A stretch of DNA of 64,000 nt from Micromussa lordhowensis (lineage: Eukaryota; Cnidaria; Anthozoa; Scleractinia; Lobophylliidae): positions 26,932,393-26,996,392 of the forward strand of contig OZ026604.1 in NCBI GenBank assembly GCA_964020085.1, given 5' to 3'. Both the position numbers and the translations under genes were made by a program. This document shows, one piece after another, positions 12,091 to 21,331 of this stretch (its first letter is position 1; every line of letters starts with the position of its first letter). Below the pieces are notes generated by a model. It was not told where the DNA came from. It did not search any database and saw only the letters and a program-made list of their open reading frames with translations.

Positions 12091-12480
12091 TTATCAGTCA
12101 CTCAATTCTTAATTTTTTTGACCCAGAGGTATCCCCCCCCCTAGGTAGTCAGTCTTGTTTGGGCCGTGGTTGTGTGTCAGAACCTGTTAGCACTCTTTAT
12201 TTGTATAATTTACCATTTTGTGTCCATTTCAGTCAGTTTAATAACATGGCAACTCTTTCAGGTCGCAAAGCAATGCAAAGTTGTCTGTTGTTAGCAAGAG
12301 AAGAGTACTTCTGAGGTATGAGAGCTGTTGGTATATACTTTCAATTTTATTTTTCACAAACAAATGTTCCCTTAATTTTCATCAAATTGTGTGGAATCCG
12401 GTAGAAGGAGACTGTTCCTTCTGGATAGATATTTTCAATCAAATTTGCACGTTTGAAATATAAAATCTGAGTGTCAACTT
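12091..12480. other. Unassigned stretch
   Basis: Contains a C-tract near 12131 and no supported gene, RNA or repeat. Confidence 0.4.
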
Positions 12481-13427
12481 TCAGTGATTAGTGCTCGAAA
12501 ACAGTTCAGGCCACCAGATGACCTCAAACTCTCTGGTAGCTCTTCCATCGCCAGGCCCGACAACCATTTGAATTTTCATGGTGGGAGAAACGGTGGCCGT
12601 CCCACGTCTTGCTCTCTCTTTGGCTGCCTCTAGTGCTTCTCTAGCATTTTGCGGTTCGTTTGTTTCTTCTACCTCCTTGTTTCCCAGGTAAGTCTTCTTA
12701 AACTTTAAAGGAACAGCACTTTGTTGACCGAAGGCAGTTACAATATCATTTAGGTCGTGGTCTCTGTAGTGGAACGCACTGGACTTTTCCCTCCAAACTG
12801 GGGGACGTAGGTGCCTCTTTTCTCTGCCGCTGTTTATAAATGCATTTGGCATGTAAGCCAACAAAAGTTGGACATACTCTTCCGGTACATAGTACCTTTC
12901 AACGCGACTCCATTTCCCTAAAACAAATAAAGATATTGTACAACCCTATATAGTCATCATCATTTTGCCGCGTAGCATCATTAGTTCTTGAGAACAAAAC
13001 AGTTTACCGCTTCGAACCTATTCGTTAGTTTGGGAGTTGCTAAGCCAAGAGAACTAAGATAATGATAGTAAAAACACTAGAGTCACTCCATTGCCACACA
13101 GAATTTTTTCGATACCTTTGTAAACACTGAAGAAATAGAGGAGAAGTAACTGCAAGCGAACTTACCGGCGGCCTTTGGATGTAGACAGGAATTAATACTG
13201 TCCACAATGCCACTTATCCACTGTTTGTAGCTTGAAGACCTTCGCCCTCTTCTAATTCTTGAAGGAAGCCGTACGACTTCCTGACCATTGTAAAATGGCA
13301 GAAATGTCACCGAATGCGCATCAATATGATGTTTTGCTTCTCTGTGTGGAAGTAACGCAGTAGTGGTATTAAATTCGGACGGACATAAATCGCAGTGCGT
13401 TTTAAAAACAGCTAAAGAAACAGCCAT
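12481..13427 (-). CDS. Two-exon C2H2 zinc-finger protein
   Basis: Exon 1 (13427 down to 13166) ends at a donor ccg/gtaagt; exon 2 (12917 down to 12481) follows an acceptor ttgttttag. The 262 + 437 bp join to 699 bp, 232 codons plus stop, and the split glycine codon keeps the frame. An upstream ATG at 13487 would add 20 residues. The N-terminus has one C2H2 finger (HCDLCPSEFN, then H-x4-H at REAKHH). A basic stretch (RIRRGRRSSS), a region rich in W, Y and P, and an Ala/Glu/Arg helix (AREALEAAKERARRG) follow. I do not recognise the family; a nucleic-acid-binding role is inferred from the finger and basic patch. The gene diverges from the kinase gene start at 13862. Confidence 0.65.
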
Positions 13428-13654
13428 GCTTGCAAGAATGGTGAGAATCCGGCTCCGCGAGTTAAAAGCCGTGCAATAGCTTTTCATGAAGAACTTGTTT
13501 GTATATACGCATGCTGTGATGGAACAAAGCTCTTTTAACGATAATCGGTGAATAGCTGAATAATGTGTGAAATAGGGGATGGTTTTCCGGCAAATATTTT
13601 TACCCCTTTGTCTTGTTATATTGTCATGGGGCTAGCTACTTCCTGAGTTCTCTC

Positions 13655-13835
13655 AAAACAAACAGAAAACGATCAAAGATCCTGAAAAGTTGAAGAGAAT
13701 TCGGAAAGAAGCAAGGAAAAGGTGGAGACAAAAGAAGGCTCAAGAAAAAGCCATAAAAACAGCAGCAGCCATTGCCGGCAACTCGGCAACTATTGGAAAA
13801 AAAGAAGATCCAGTGGTTACGTCTGTTTTCGTATT
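13655..13835 (+). pseudogene. Duplicated copy of the kinase-gene first coding segment
   Basis: This segment is a ~214-bp tandem duplicate of 13870-14040. Both encode a basic stretch with RIRKEARKRWRQKK, then AAIAGNSA and DPVV. This copy has no in-frame start matching the MARNK start of the second and reads into non-homologous sequence (FVLLFFTVFI) after 13830. It may be a remnant exon duplication. Confidence 0.55.
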
Positions 13836-13861
13836 ATTATTTTTTACCGTATTCATCCTTA

Positions 13862-14047
13862 ATGGCTCGAAACAAACGGAAAACGATCAAAGATCCAGAA
13901 AAGTTGAAGAGAATTCGGAAAGAAGCAAGGAAAAGGTGGAGACAAAAGAAGGTTCAAGAAAAAAACATCAAAGCAGCGGCAGCCATCGCCGGCAACTCGG
14001 CAATTACTGGCATAAAAAAAGATCCAGTAGTTAGGTCTGTGCGAGAC
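13862..14047 (+). pseudogene. Host protein-kinase gene exon, 5' half
   Basis: From ATG 13862, 62 codons encode a lysine/arginine-rich N-terminus (MARNKRKTIKDPEK, RKRWRQKK, AAAAIAGNSA) and end with codons CGA GAC, which are the target duplication of the palindromic element. If the element and one duplication copy are set aside, the frame continues at 21332 into the kinase glycine-loop segment. The exon therefore belonged to one host gene before insertion. Basic N-terminus suggests nuclear or nucleic-acid contact, but that is a guess. Confidence 0.75.
14042..14047. repeat. Left target-site duplication, CGAGAC
   Basis: The 6-bp CGAGAC directly precedes the palindromic element and is repeated directly after it at 21326-21331. 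Six bases is the target duplication length known for Maverick/Polinton integrases. Confidence 0.88.
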
Positions 14048-14777
14048 ACTACTATACCTGGCTTATATGACCCGTAACCAATCAGGAGCCGAGAAAGACA
14101 ATAGGCTATTGTTTCGAGAACAATAGACTCTATTGTTTTCCAAATCCAAGATGGCCGCCACAAATTTCAGCCAATCAGGAGGTGAATTAAGAATTCAAGA
14201 TGGCGGTGCCCATGAAAGTTGGCCATGTTGGAAAACAGCCCACCAGCCTCAACGGAGAACTGGGATCGGTCTCACAGATTTCCATGGCGACACAAATCAC
14301 GCCAGGGTTTTCGCAAAAATGTCACGCAAAATCCATGGGACTAACTTTGATAAATAGGAGTTTGTTTTGGGTGAGAAAAGGTCTGAGATCGGTCTTTTCA
14401 TATTTTTTCCCTTAGGACTCGAGAATTAATCTAGACACATGTACATCAAATGAGAAACAATTGTATTTATTAAAAAGTCCTAATTCTTTACAAGAGGGAC
14501 CTGTGTCCAATTTGCAAACAAGGTGTGCGCACTACTAATTGAAATACATCAAGTAAAAATGCAAATCTAAACTCATTGATCTCGACTGTTCCCTTGAGAA
14601 AAGCATCATTCAAAAGAATCTTAAACAAACAAAAGACATTTTAAGCCACCGTTGAAGAATTAACATATTAAGTCAGAGATGAAACGTGAAATGAATTAAA
14701 ACCGAGCGCGCGCACGCTTAGAAGCTAAACATAACATCTAAGGTATTTCAAACAAACATTCGCGCTTGAAGTATAGA
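14048..14777. other. Outer non-coding part of the left arm
   Basis: The terminal 730 bp hold no supported gene. They include a CCAAT-type block (ccaatcaggagc), a near-palindromic ctattgtttcgagaacaatag, and two AAGATGG sites resembling YY1 motifs at 14148-14159 and 14197-14206. The mirror is 20596-21325. Confidence 0.6.
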
Positions 14778-14942
14778 TCAGACAAACATTGCAAATCGCA
14801 TCGCTCCTGATTCAACATCCGCACAAATTATAGTTCGGTCTAAGCGGTTCTCTAACAGTGGCAAGAATAATTCACTTACATCAACCATAGTCGTTTCAAA
14901 TTTTTCCAAAGCGATGCTCAGCTCTTGATCACTTAGTCCCAT
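14778..14942 (-). CDS. Small protein, left-arm copy
   Basis: 54 residues from the ATG at 14942, beginning MGLSDQELSIALEKFETTM and ending AMRFAMFV. A mildly acidic amphipathic helix is likely. Its translation is identical to the right-arm copy at 20431-20595. A TATA-like tttatata lies ~80 bp upstream. I do not recognise the family. Confidence 0.5.
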   Translation of the reverse strand: MGLSDQELSIALEKFETTMVDVSELFLPLLENRLDRTIICADVESGAMRFAMFV

Positions 14943-15225
14943 AATCGCCAAGACAAGAATCCGAAAAAGCGTGTTTAACGTCGTCACAAGTAAAATGAGT
15001 TTTGCTCAGTCTGAAAGACTTGTATATAAAACGTGTATCCAATAAGAAGATGGGGGATAGGGTATCCCACACAACACGTGGTTAAGAACCATTGTGAAGA
15101 CGGGGATAGAGGGGTATACCTATGTCATGAAATTGTTATCAACAAAGCAAAGAGTCTGATACATAAGTATGACGTTTTATTGAATAATAACAGCATGAAA
15201 ACCAAAGAGAGAATTGATTACAACT

Positions 15226-15690
15226 TTAAGTCTTGACCGTCGGTGTTCCACAAAGTGTATCGCTGGGAACTAGACTCCTTTCTAGTTGCTCAGACTCTTG
15301 GTCCCAGGCCCCAAAACGCACGATATTCTGACCAATTTTTCTTTGTTTTTGGTCACGAAGTCTTTGCCTGATCTGTTCCTTATTCTCGGCATAATAAGAT
15401 CTCCAATATTCGTTGATCCGTTCCCTGTTGTTTTTACAGTATTGGCTTCGGTAATTTCTGATGTGTTCCTTGTTTTGTTGACAATAGGCTCTCTGGCTGC
15501 TGGCGAGCATTTCCCTGTTGTTTTCATACCACCTTTTACGACGTGATTTGAGAATCTCAGCGTTCTCAGTACGATATCGTTTTTGCCGGGCCAGGATATG
15601 CTCTCTGTTCTTTGCATAATAGTTTTTGTGGTAGGCTTTCCTACAATCAACTATCTTGTCATTCCCCGACCGTTGATTGGAGCAATTCAT
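15226..15690 (-). CDS. Basic YY-x-N-x-E repeat protein, left-arm copy
   Basis: 154 residues from ATG 15690. It consists largely of imperfect ~14-residue repeats of the kind YYAKNREHILARQKR, WYENNREMLASS, YCQQNKEHIRNY and YCKNNRERINEY. These are strongly basic helical repeats like those found next to DNA-binding modules in phages and giant viruses, so nucleic-acid binding is likely. It differs from the right-arm copy at three residues. Confidence 0.65.
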   Translation of the reverse strand: MNCSNQRSGNDKIVDCRKAYHKNYYAKNREHILARQKRYRTENAEILKSRRKRWYENNREMLASSQRAYCQQNKEHIRNYRSQYCKNNRERINEYWRSYYAENKEQIRQRLRDQKQRKIGQNIVRFGAWDQESEQLERSLVPSDTLCGTPTVKT

Positions 15691-15763
15691 CTTGTGTGGC
15701 GTCTTACAAATAATGATTACCACTCTAGAAATCACAAACTCTTATAAGAGTCACATGGCCAAT

Positions 15764-16336
15764 TCAGTGTATCACACTAAGGTTTAAACCTCCCCTTTCG
15801 TCGTCGTCATCATCGGGAAGCAATTTCTTTTTCATTAGTCTGTTCAACAGGAATTTCCGTTTTGCCACTGCCGACTCGGCCGCCTCGTCAAAATCCATGT
15901 CATCTTCCTCAATAAAGCGTCGAAGAGTCTTCATGACTTTACGGTGTATTGCATCGTGTTTGATATGGTGAGTCCATTTTAGACGCTCTAAATAAGTTCT
16001 TCGTAGCCTTCTTCTACTTACAGGTAACAGGGCTTTGAAAGCGGCATTTTCGGCATAGTGTTGGGATTTTCCTCTATCCAGGAACTGTTGGACTTCTTTC
16101 AGGTAGGTTTCATTGATACTTTCTCCGACTTTTTGACGTAACGGGCGCCACGGATCTGGTTCATTGTCGTCGTCCGCTTCCTCTTCCTCTTCGGAGCTGC
16201 TAGTCTCTTCCTCTTCAGGCTCCTCTTCTTCCTGTTCCTCTTCTACCTCTTCTTCGTCTTCTTGTTCTTCTTCTTCTATGTTTTCATCATTGTTTTCTTC
16301 CACGGGGCCAAAAATATCTGTTGAAGGAGAACGCAT
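15764..16336 (-). pseudogene. Acidic protein, left-arm copy with C-terminal frameshift
   Basis: Begins MRSPSTDIFGPVEEN, followed by ~50 residues of nearly pure Glu/Asp/Ser, then a conserved basic helical domain (LLPVSRRRLRRTYLERLKW, FLLNRLMKKK). Compared with the right-arm copy an 11-bp deletion near 15,790 shifts the frame at the very C-terminus, replacing the acidic tail and extending it to 190 residues. The rest is intact. The serine-rich frame on the opposite strand is a shadow. Confidence 0.7.
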
Positions 16337-16428
16337 GGTTCTCGTCGTCCTTCACTCAAGACAACACGTGCTTCAAATGAGCCGAAACGCTTGAAGTGAT
16401 ATTTTATATATCATTTTTTGCTCGGTGA

Positions 16429-17301
16429 TCAAACATCCTCTTTCTTAATTCTTCGATGCCAGCGCGGGTATCCTTTGTGAGTCAAGAGGTGACTAAACAC
16501 GCGTTTCCTGTCGTCACTGGCAGGATGTAAATCCAGGACCGTGTACCCAAATGGTCGTTCGGTCACTTTTTGATAGACGTCCATCATGTCTTGCCAGCAA
16601 GTGGGAAAAGCTTGAAGCAGTAAATTCCTCATCCCTAATTGATCTCGTGGATTTTTGAAGGCTATGACATAGTGAGCGTTCCTGGAAATACTCTTTGCGT
16701 ATTTCCCTGGTGGAAACATGTCTTGGCACAAGTACAACACGGTGATATTTTGATGATGTGAATGTTTGGTGAATAAGTCCAGCAACTCTTTGTCTTCACC
16801 TCCCTCGACCATGAGATCATCTAACACAAGTAAACCACCTTTTGGAAACCATTTTTGCAAATGGAAGGTGGTAGGAACCCCTTCATGAAATTGTATGCCA
16901 GCGTCTTGCATGTCTTGGAATCCATGTTGCCACACCCCGTAGCAATAATGAATCATGGGAGGAGGTCTTACAAACAATTCTTCCAAATGATCCAAGAGTA
17001 ACGACTCGGTAAAACAAGTCTTGCCACAACCAGAAGGGCCCACGACCAAAATACTAGAGGGTGTCTTGAACCGAAACGCTATTCCCCTCTCTATGCCATT
17101 TGGAATCCCATTCTGCTTTTCAGTAGGAAATGCGATCTTTGGAGCATCCACTCGTGTTATTGCCGTTGACGATCGGAGGTCTACCAAAGGGAGTTTGTCG
17201 TGACCATTTTCAATTCGCTTCCAACAAGTATACTTCTCGTGATGTCTTTTACTACCAGCACGAGTAAATGGCTTTTGACAGTAACAGCATCGATGTGACA
17301 T
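16429..17301 (-). CDS. A32/FtsK-type packaging ATPase, left-arm copy
   Basis: 290 residues from ATG 17301. An N-terminal zinc-binding motif (CCYCQKPFTRAG, RHH, YTC) precedes the ATPase. Walker A is GPSGCGKT at residues 88-95, Walker B LLVLDD at about 157-162. HerA/FtsK-like A32 ATPases pump genomes into Maverick and NCLDV capsids. The copy is intact and differs from the right-arm one at about seven positions over the longer frame. Upstream lies the repeat-rich palindrome centre. Confidence 0.88.
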   Translation of the reverse strand: MSHRCCYCQKPFTRAGSKRHHEKYTCWKRIENGHDKLPLVDLRSSTAITRVDAPKIAFPTEKQNGIPNGIERGIAFRFKTPSSILVVGPSGCGKTCFTESLLLDHLEELFVRPPPMIHYCYGVWQHGFQDMQDAGIQFHEGVPTTFHLQKWFPKGGLLVLDDLMVEGGEDKELLDLFTKHSHHQNITVLYLCQDMFPPGKYAKSISRNAHYVIAFKNPRDQLGMRNLLLQAFPTCWQDMMDVYQKVTERPFGYTVLDLHPASDDRKRVFSHLLTHKGYPRWHRRIKKEDV

Positions 17302-17425
17302 AATTTGCACGTGGTGGACTCCTTGGGGAAAATTGTTAAGCAAACAGAAAGCACCAGTAATCACTACGGAAATAAAACAACTGAAGAACGTTGCTTTATA
17401 CAACTGTTAATATCGTCGGAGGTGG

Positions 17426-17937
17426 CTCTGCAGAAAATATGTAGCTATTGCAGAAAATGTGCAGCAGTTGCAGAAAATCTGCAGCTATTGGAGAAAATAT
17501 GCAGCTATTGCAGAAAATGTGCACAAAATATGCAGAAAATCTGTAAGGTATTGCAGAAAATATTCAGCAATTGCAGAAAATCTGCAAGTATTGCAGAAAA
17601 TGTGCAGCTATTGCAGAAAATCTGCAGGTATTGCAGAAAATGTGCAGAAAAGTTGCAGGTATTACGGAAAATCTGCACATTTTCTGCAATAGCTGCATAT
17701 TTTCTGCAATAGCTGCATATTTTCTGCAATAGCTACATATATTCTGCATTAGCTGCATATTTTCTGCATATCTTCTGCATATTTTCTGCAATACCTGCAC
17801 ATTTTCTGCAATACCTTACAGATTTTCTGCATATTTTGTGCACATTTTCTGCAATAGCTGCATATTTTCTCCAATAGCTGCAGATTTTCTGCAACTGCTG
17901 CACATTTTCTGCAATAGCTACATATTTTCTGCAGAGC
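17426..17937. repeat. Palindrome centre: inverted runs of a ~18-20-bp TGCAGAAAAT repeat
   Basis: To the left of about 17,680 units read ttgcagaaaatctgcagcta-like; to the right they are reverse-complemented (tttctgcaatagctgcatat). The outermost units mirror each other well (17,426-17,550 against 17,812-17,937), while the middle ~250 bp differ between sides. Frames of the ICSYCRKCAAIAEN type over this block are by-products. The centre of symmetry falls inside this tandem repeat. Confidence 0.9.
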
Positions 17938-18060
17938 CACCTCCGACGATATTAACAGTTGTATAACGCAACGTTCTTCAGTTGTTTTATTTCCGTAGTG
18001 ATTACTGGTGCTTTCTGTTTGCTTAACAATTTTCCCCAAGGAGTCCACCACGTGCAAATT

Positions 18061-18933
18061 ATGTCACATCGATGCTGTTACTGTCAAAAGCCATTAACTC
18101 GTGCTGGTAGTAAAAGACATCACGAGAAGTATACTTGTTGGAAGCGAATTGAAAATGGTCACGTCAAACTCCCTTTGGTAGACCTCCGATCGTCAACGGC
18201 AATAACACGAGTGGATGCTCCAAAGATCGCATTTCCTACTGAAAAGCAGAATGGGATTCCAAATGGCATAGAGAGGGGAATAGCGTTTCGGTTCAAGACA
18301 CCCTCTAGTATTTTGGTCGTGGGCCCTTCTGGTTGTGGCAAGACTTGTTTTACCGAGTCGTTACTCTTGGATCATTTGGAAGAATTGTTTGTAAGCCCTC
18401 CTCCCATGATTCATTATTGCTACGGGGTGTGGCAACATGGATTCCAAGACATACAAGACGCTGGCATACAATTTCATGAAGGGGTTCCTACCACCTTCCA
18501 TTTGCAAAAATGGTTTCCAAAAGGTGGTTTACTTGTGTTAGATGATCTCATGGTCGAGGGAGGTGAAGACAAAGAGTTGCTGGACTTATTCACCAAACAT
18601 TCACATCATCAAAATATCACCGTGTTGTACTTGTGCCAAGACATGTTTCCACCAGGGAAATACGCAAAGAGTATTTCCAGGAACGCTCACTATGTCATAG
18701 CCTTAAAAAATCCACGAGATCAATTAGGGATGAGGAATTTACTGCTTCAAGCTTTTCCCACTTGCTGGCAAGACATGATGGACGTCTATCAAAAAGTGAC
18801 CGAACGACCATTTGGGTACACGGTCCTGGATTTACATCCTGCCAGTGACGACAGGAAACGCGTGTTTAGTCACCTCTTGACTCACGAAGGATACCCGCGC
18901 TGGCATCGAAGAATTAAGAAAGAGGATGTTTGA
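18061..18933 (+). CDS. A32/FtsK-type packaging ATPase, right-arm copy
   Basis: 290 residues from ATG 18061, chosen because the MSHRCCYC zinc-motif start matches the left copy and the upstream extension only covers leader sequence. Walker A GPSGCGKT at 88-95, Walker B LLVLDD at 157-162, followed by a conserved sensor-like LYLCQDMFPPG block. Expected to drive DNA packaging in a Maverick virion. Neighbouring Maverick A has no ATPase of its own in this window, and its codon style resembles this gene more than the AT-rich ATPase of element B. Confidence 0.88.
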   Translation: MSHRCCYCQKPLTRAGSKRHHEKYTCWKRIENGHVKLPLVDLRSSTAITRVDAPKIAFPTEKQNGIPNGIERGIAFRFKTPSSILVVGPSGCGKTCFTESLLLDHLEELFVSPPPMIHYCYGVWQHGFQDIQDAGIQFHEGVPTTFHLQKWFPKGGLLVLDDLMVEGGEDKELLDLFTKHSHHQNITVLYLCQDMFPPGKYAKSISRNAHYVIALKNPRDQLGMRNLLLQAFPTCWQDMMDVYQKVTERPFGYTVLDLHPASDDRKRVFSHLLTHEGYPRWHRRIKKEDV

Positions 18934-18951
18934 TCACCGAGCAAAAAATGA

Positions 18952-18960
18952 TATATAAAA
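18952..18960 (+). promoter_or_regulatory. TATA box upstream of acidic-protein gene
   Basis: TATATAAAA lies 66-74 bp before the ATG at 19026 and just after the ATPase stop. The mirror copy precedes the left-arm gene. This suggests each arm gene has its own promoter. Confidence 0.6.
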
Positions 18961-19025
18961 TATCACTTCAAGCAATTCGGCTCATTTGAAGCACGTGTTG
19001 TCTTGGGTGAAGGACGACGAGAACC

Positions 19026-19589
19026 ATGCGTTCTCCTTCAACAAATATTTTTGGCCCCGTGGAAGAAAACAATGATGAAAACATAGAAGAAGAAGAACAA
19101 GAAGACGAAGAAGAGGTAGAAGAGGAACAGGAAGAAGAGGAGCCTGAAGAGGAAGAGACTAGCAGCTCCGAAGAGGAAGAGGAAGCGGACGACGACAATG
19201 AACCAGATCCGTGGCGCCCGTTACGTCAAAAAGTCGGAGAAAGTATCAATGAAACCTACCTGAAAGAAGTCCAACAGTTCCTGGATAGAGGAAAATCCCA
19301 ACACTATGCCGAAAATGCCGCTTTCAACGCCCTGTTACCTGTAAGTAGAAGAAGGCTACGAAGAACTTATTTAGAGCGTCTAAAATGGACTCACCATATC
19401 AAACACGATGCAATACACCGTAAAGTCATGAAGACTCTTCGACGCTTTATTGAGGAAGATGACCTGGATTTTGACGAGGCGGCCGAGTCGGCAGTGGCAA
19501 AACGGAAATTCCTGTTGAACAGACTAATGAAAAAGAAATTGCTTCCCGATGATGACGACGACGAAGAAGTAGCGGAAGGGGAGGTTTAA
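19026..19589 (+). CDS. Acidic protein, right-arm copy
   Basis: 187 residues: a short N-terminus (MRSPSTNIFG), an extreme Glu/Asp-rich tract from about residue 15 to 65, then a predicted helical basic domain (YLKEVQQFLDRGKSQHYAENA, RRLRRTYLERLKW, VMKTLRRFIEEDD, KRKFLLNRLMKKK) and an acidic tail. From memory similar proteins accompany Mavericks in coral genomes; the function is unknown. Acidic tract plus basic helices suggests a virion scaffold or DNA-mimic/chaperone role, which is speculation. Confidence 0.7.
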   Translation: MRSPSTNIFGPVEENNDENIEEEEQEDEEEVEEEQEEEEPEEEETSSSEEEEEADDDNEPDPWRPLRQKVGESINETYLKEVQQFLDRGKSQHYAENAAFNALLPVSRRRLRRTYLERLKWTHHIKHDAIHRKVMKTLRRFIEEDDLDFDEAAESAVAKRKFLLNRLMKKKLLPDDDDDEEVAEGEV

Positions 19590-19682
19590 ACCTTAGTGTG
19601 ATACACTGAATTGGCCATGTGACTCTTATAAGAGTTTGTGATTTCTAGAGTGGTAATCATTATTTGTAAGACGCCACACAAG

Positions 19683-20147
19683 ATGAATTGCTCCAATCAA
19701 CGGTCGGGGAATGACAAGATAGTTGATTGTAGGAAAGCCTACCACAAAAACTATTATGCAAAGAACAGAGAGCATATCCTGGCCCGGCAAAAACGATATT
19801 GTACTGAGAACGCTGAGATTCTCAAATCACGTCGTAAAAGGTGGTATGAAAACAACAGGGAAATGCTCGCCAGCAGCCAGAGAGCCTATTGTCAACAAAA
19901 CAAGGAACACATCAGAAATTACCGAAGCCAATACTGTAAAAACAACAGGGAACGGATCAACGAATATTGGAGATCTTATTATGCCAAGAATAAGGAACAG
20001 ATCAGGCAAAGACTTTGTGACCAAAAACAAAGAAAAATTGGTCAGAATATCGTGCGTTTTGGGGCCTGGGACCAAGAGTCTGAGCAACTAGAAAGGAGTC
20101 TAGTTCCCAGCGATACACTTTGTGGAACACCGACGGTCAAGACTTAA
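19683..20147 (+). CDS. Basic YY-x-N-x-E repeat protein, right-arm copy
   Basis: 154 residues from ATG 19683 (MNCSNQRSGNDKIVDC). About seven degenerate repeats of Y-x-x-N-x-E-x-I-x-x-x-x-x-x follow, rich in Lys and Arg. A TATA-like cttataagag lies ~60 bp upstream. Probable nucleic-acid-binding protein; the family is not securely recognised. It differs from the left copy by C for R at two sites and K for E at one. Confidence 0.65.
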   Translation: MNCSNQRSGNDKIVDCRKAYHKNYYAKNREHILARQKRYCTENAEILKSRRKRWYENNREMLASSQRAYCQQNKEHIRNYRSQYCKNNRERINEYWRSYYAKNKEQIRQRLCDQKQRKIGQNIVRFGAWDQESEQLERSLVPSDTLCGTPTVKT

Positions 20148-20340
20148 AGTTGTAATCAATTCTCTCTTTGGTTTTCATGCTGTTATTATTCAATAAAACG
20201 TCATACTTATGTATCAGACTCTTTGCTTTGTTGATAACAATTTCATGACATAGGTATACCCCTCTATCCCCGTCTTCACAATGGTTCTTAACCACGTGTT
20301 GTGTGGGATACCCTATCCCCCATCTTCTTATTGGATACAC

Positions 20341-20350
20341 GTTTTATATA
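20341..20350 (+). promoter_or_regulatory. TATA box of the small right-arm gene
   Basis: gttttatata lies ~80 bp before ATG 20431 and has its mirror in the left arm. Confidence 0.5.
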
Positions 20351-20430
20351 CAAGTCTTTCAGACTGAGCAAAACTCATTTTACTTGTGACGACGTTAAAC
20401 ACGCTTTTTCGGATTCTTGTCTTGGCGATT

Positions 20431-20595
20431 ATGGGACTAAGTGATCAAGAGCTGAGCATCGCTTTGGAAAAATTTGAAACGACTATGGTTGATGTAAGTG
20501 AATTATTCTTGCCACTGTTAGAGAACCGCTTAGACCGAACTATAATTTGTGCGGATGTTGAATCAGGAGCGATGCGATTTGCAATGTTTGTCTGA
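20431..20595 (+). CDS. Small protein, right-arm copy
   Basis: 54 residues from ATG 20431; a longer frame would need a GTG start, which is unlikely in a eukaryote. The translation is identical to the left-arm copy, even though the other arm genes have diverged slightly. That hints at conservation, but the protein is short. Family unknown. Confidence 0.5.
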   Translation: MGLSDQELSIALEKFETTMVDVSELFLPLLENRLDRTIICADVESGAMRFAMFV

Positions 20596-21325
20596 TCTAT
20601 ACTTCAAGCGCGAATGTTTGTTTGAAATACCTTAGATGTTATGTTTAGCTTCTAAGCGTGCGCGCGCTCGGTTTTAATTCATTTCACGTTTCATCTCTGA
20701 CTTAATATGTTAATTCTTCAACGGTGGCTTAAAATGTCTTTTGTTTGTTTAAGATTCTTTTGAATGATGCTTTTCTCAAGGGAACAGTCGAGATCAATGA
20801 GTTTAGATTTGCATTTCTACTTGATGTATTTCAATTAGTAGTGCGCACACCTTGTTTGCAAATTGGACACAGGTCCCTCTTGTAAAGAATTAGGACTTTT
20901 TAATAAATACAATTGTTTCTCATTTGATGTACATGTGTCTAGATTAATTCTCGAGTCCTAAGGGAAAAAATATGAAAAGACCGATCTCAGACCTTTTCTC
21001 GCCCAAAACAAACTCCTATTTATCAAAGTTAGTCCCATGGATTTTGCGTGACATTTTTGCGAAAACCCTGGCGTGATTTGTGTCGCCATGGAAATCTGTG
21101 AGACCGATCCCAGTTCTCCGTTGAGGCTGGTGGGCTGTTTTCCAACATGGCCGACTTTCATGGGCACCGCCATCTTGAATTCTTAATTCACCTCCTGATT
21201 GGCTGAAATTTGTGGCGGCCATCTTGGATTTGGAAAACAGTAGAGTCTATTGTTCTCGAAACAATAGCCTATTGTCTTTCTCGGCTCCTGATTGGTTACT
21301 GGTCATATAAGCCAGGTATAGTAGT
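20596..21325. other. Outer non-coding part of the right arm
   Basis: Mirror of 14048-14777, ending in tcatataagccaggtatagt and the terminal base pair. It contains AT-rich, CCAAT-like and YY1-like sites but no supported gene. Confidence 0.6.
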
Positions 21326-21331
21326 CGAGAC
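21326..21331. repeat. Right target-site duplication, CGAGAC
   Basis: Direct copy of 14042-14047, immediately after the terminal inverted repeat. Confidence 0.88.

Larger units (their letters stand above)
14048..21325. mobile_element. Palindromic Maverick-like element with 6-bp TSD
   Basis: The 7,278-bp unit consists of two inverted arms of about 3.64 kb. Mirrored coordinates sum to 35,373 in the outer arms and 35,362 in the inner arms because of one 11-bp indel at about 15,790/19,570. Both ends read actactatacctggcttata inward and are flanked by CGAGAC. Each arm holds the same four genes, transcribed from the centre outward: packaging ATPase, acidic protein, basic repeat protein, small protein. 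Arms differ at roughly 2% of ATPase residues. There is no polymerase, integrase, capsid or protease, so the element would have needed a helper. Long inverted ends and 6-bp duplication fit Maverick/Polinton integration; the extreme form, where the inverted ends are the entire element, is unusual. Confidence 0.85.

Noticed and set aside
16164..16394. Ser-rich frame opposite the acidic protein
   Set aside because: Antisense of a GAA/GAG-rich tract always reads as Ser/Phe; no other support.
17305..18057. Cys-rich repetitive frames (ICSYCRKCAAVAEN) at the palindrome centre
   Set aside because: They are translations of the tandem TGCAGAAAAT repeat fused to leader sequence of the ATPase genes.
14048..21325. 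Palindrome as pure assembly artefact
   Set aside because: Exact TSD, exon continuity at both flanks and sequence differences between arms argue for a real insertion, though long-read proof is needed.
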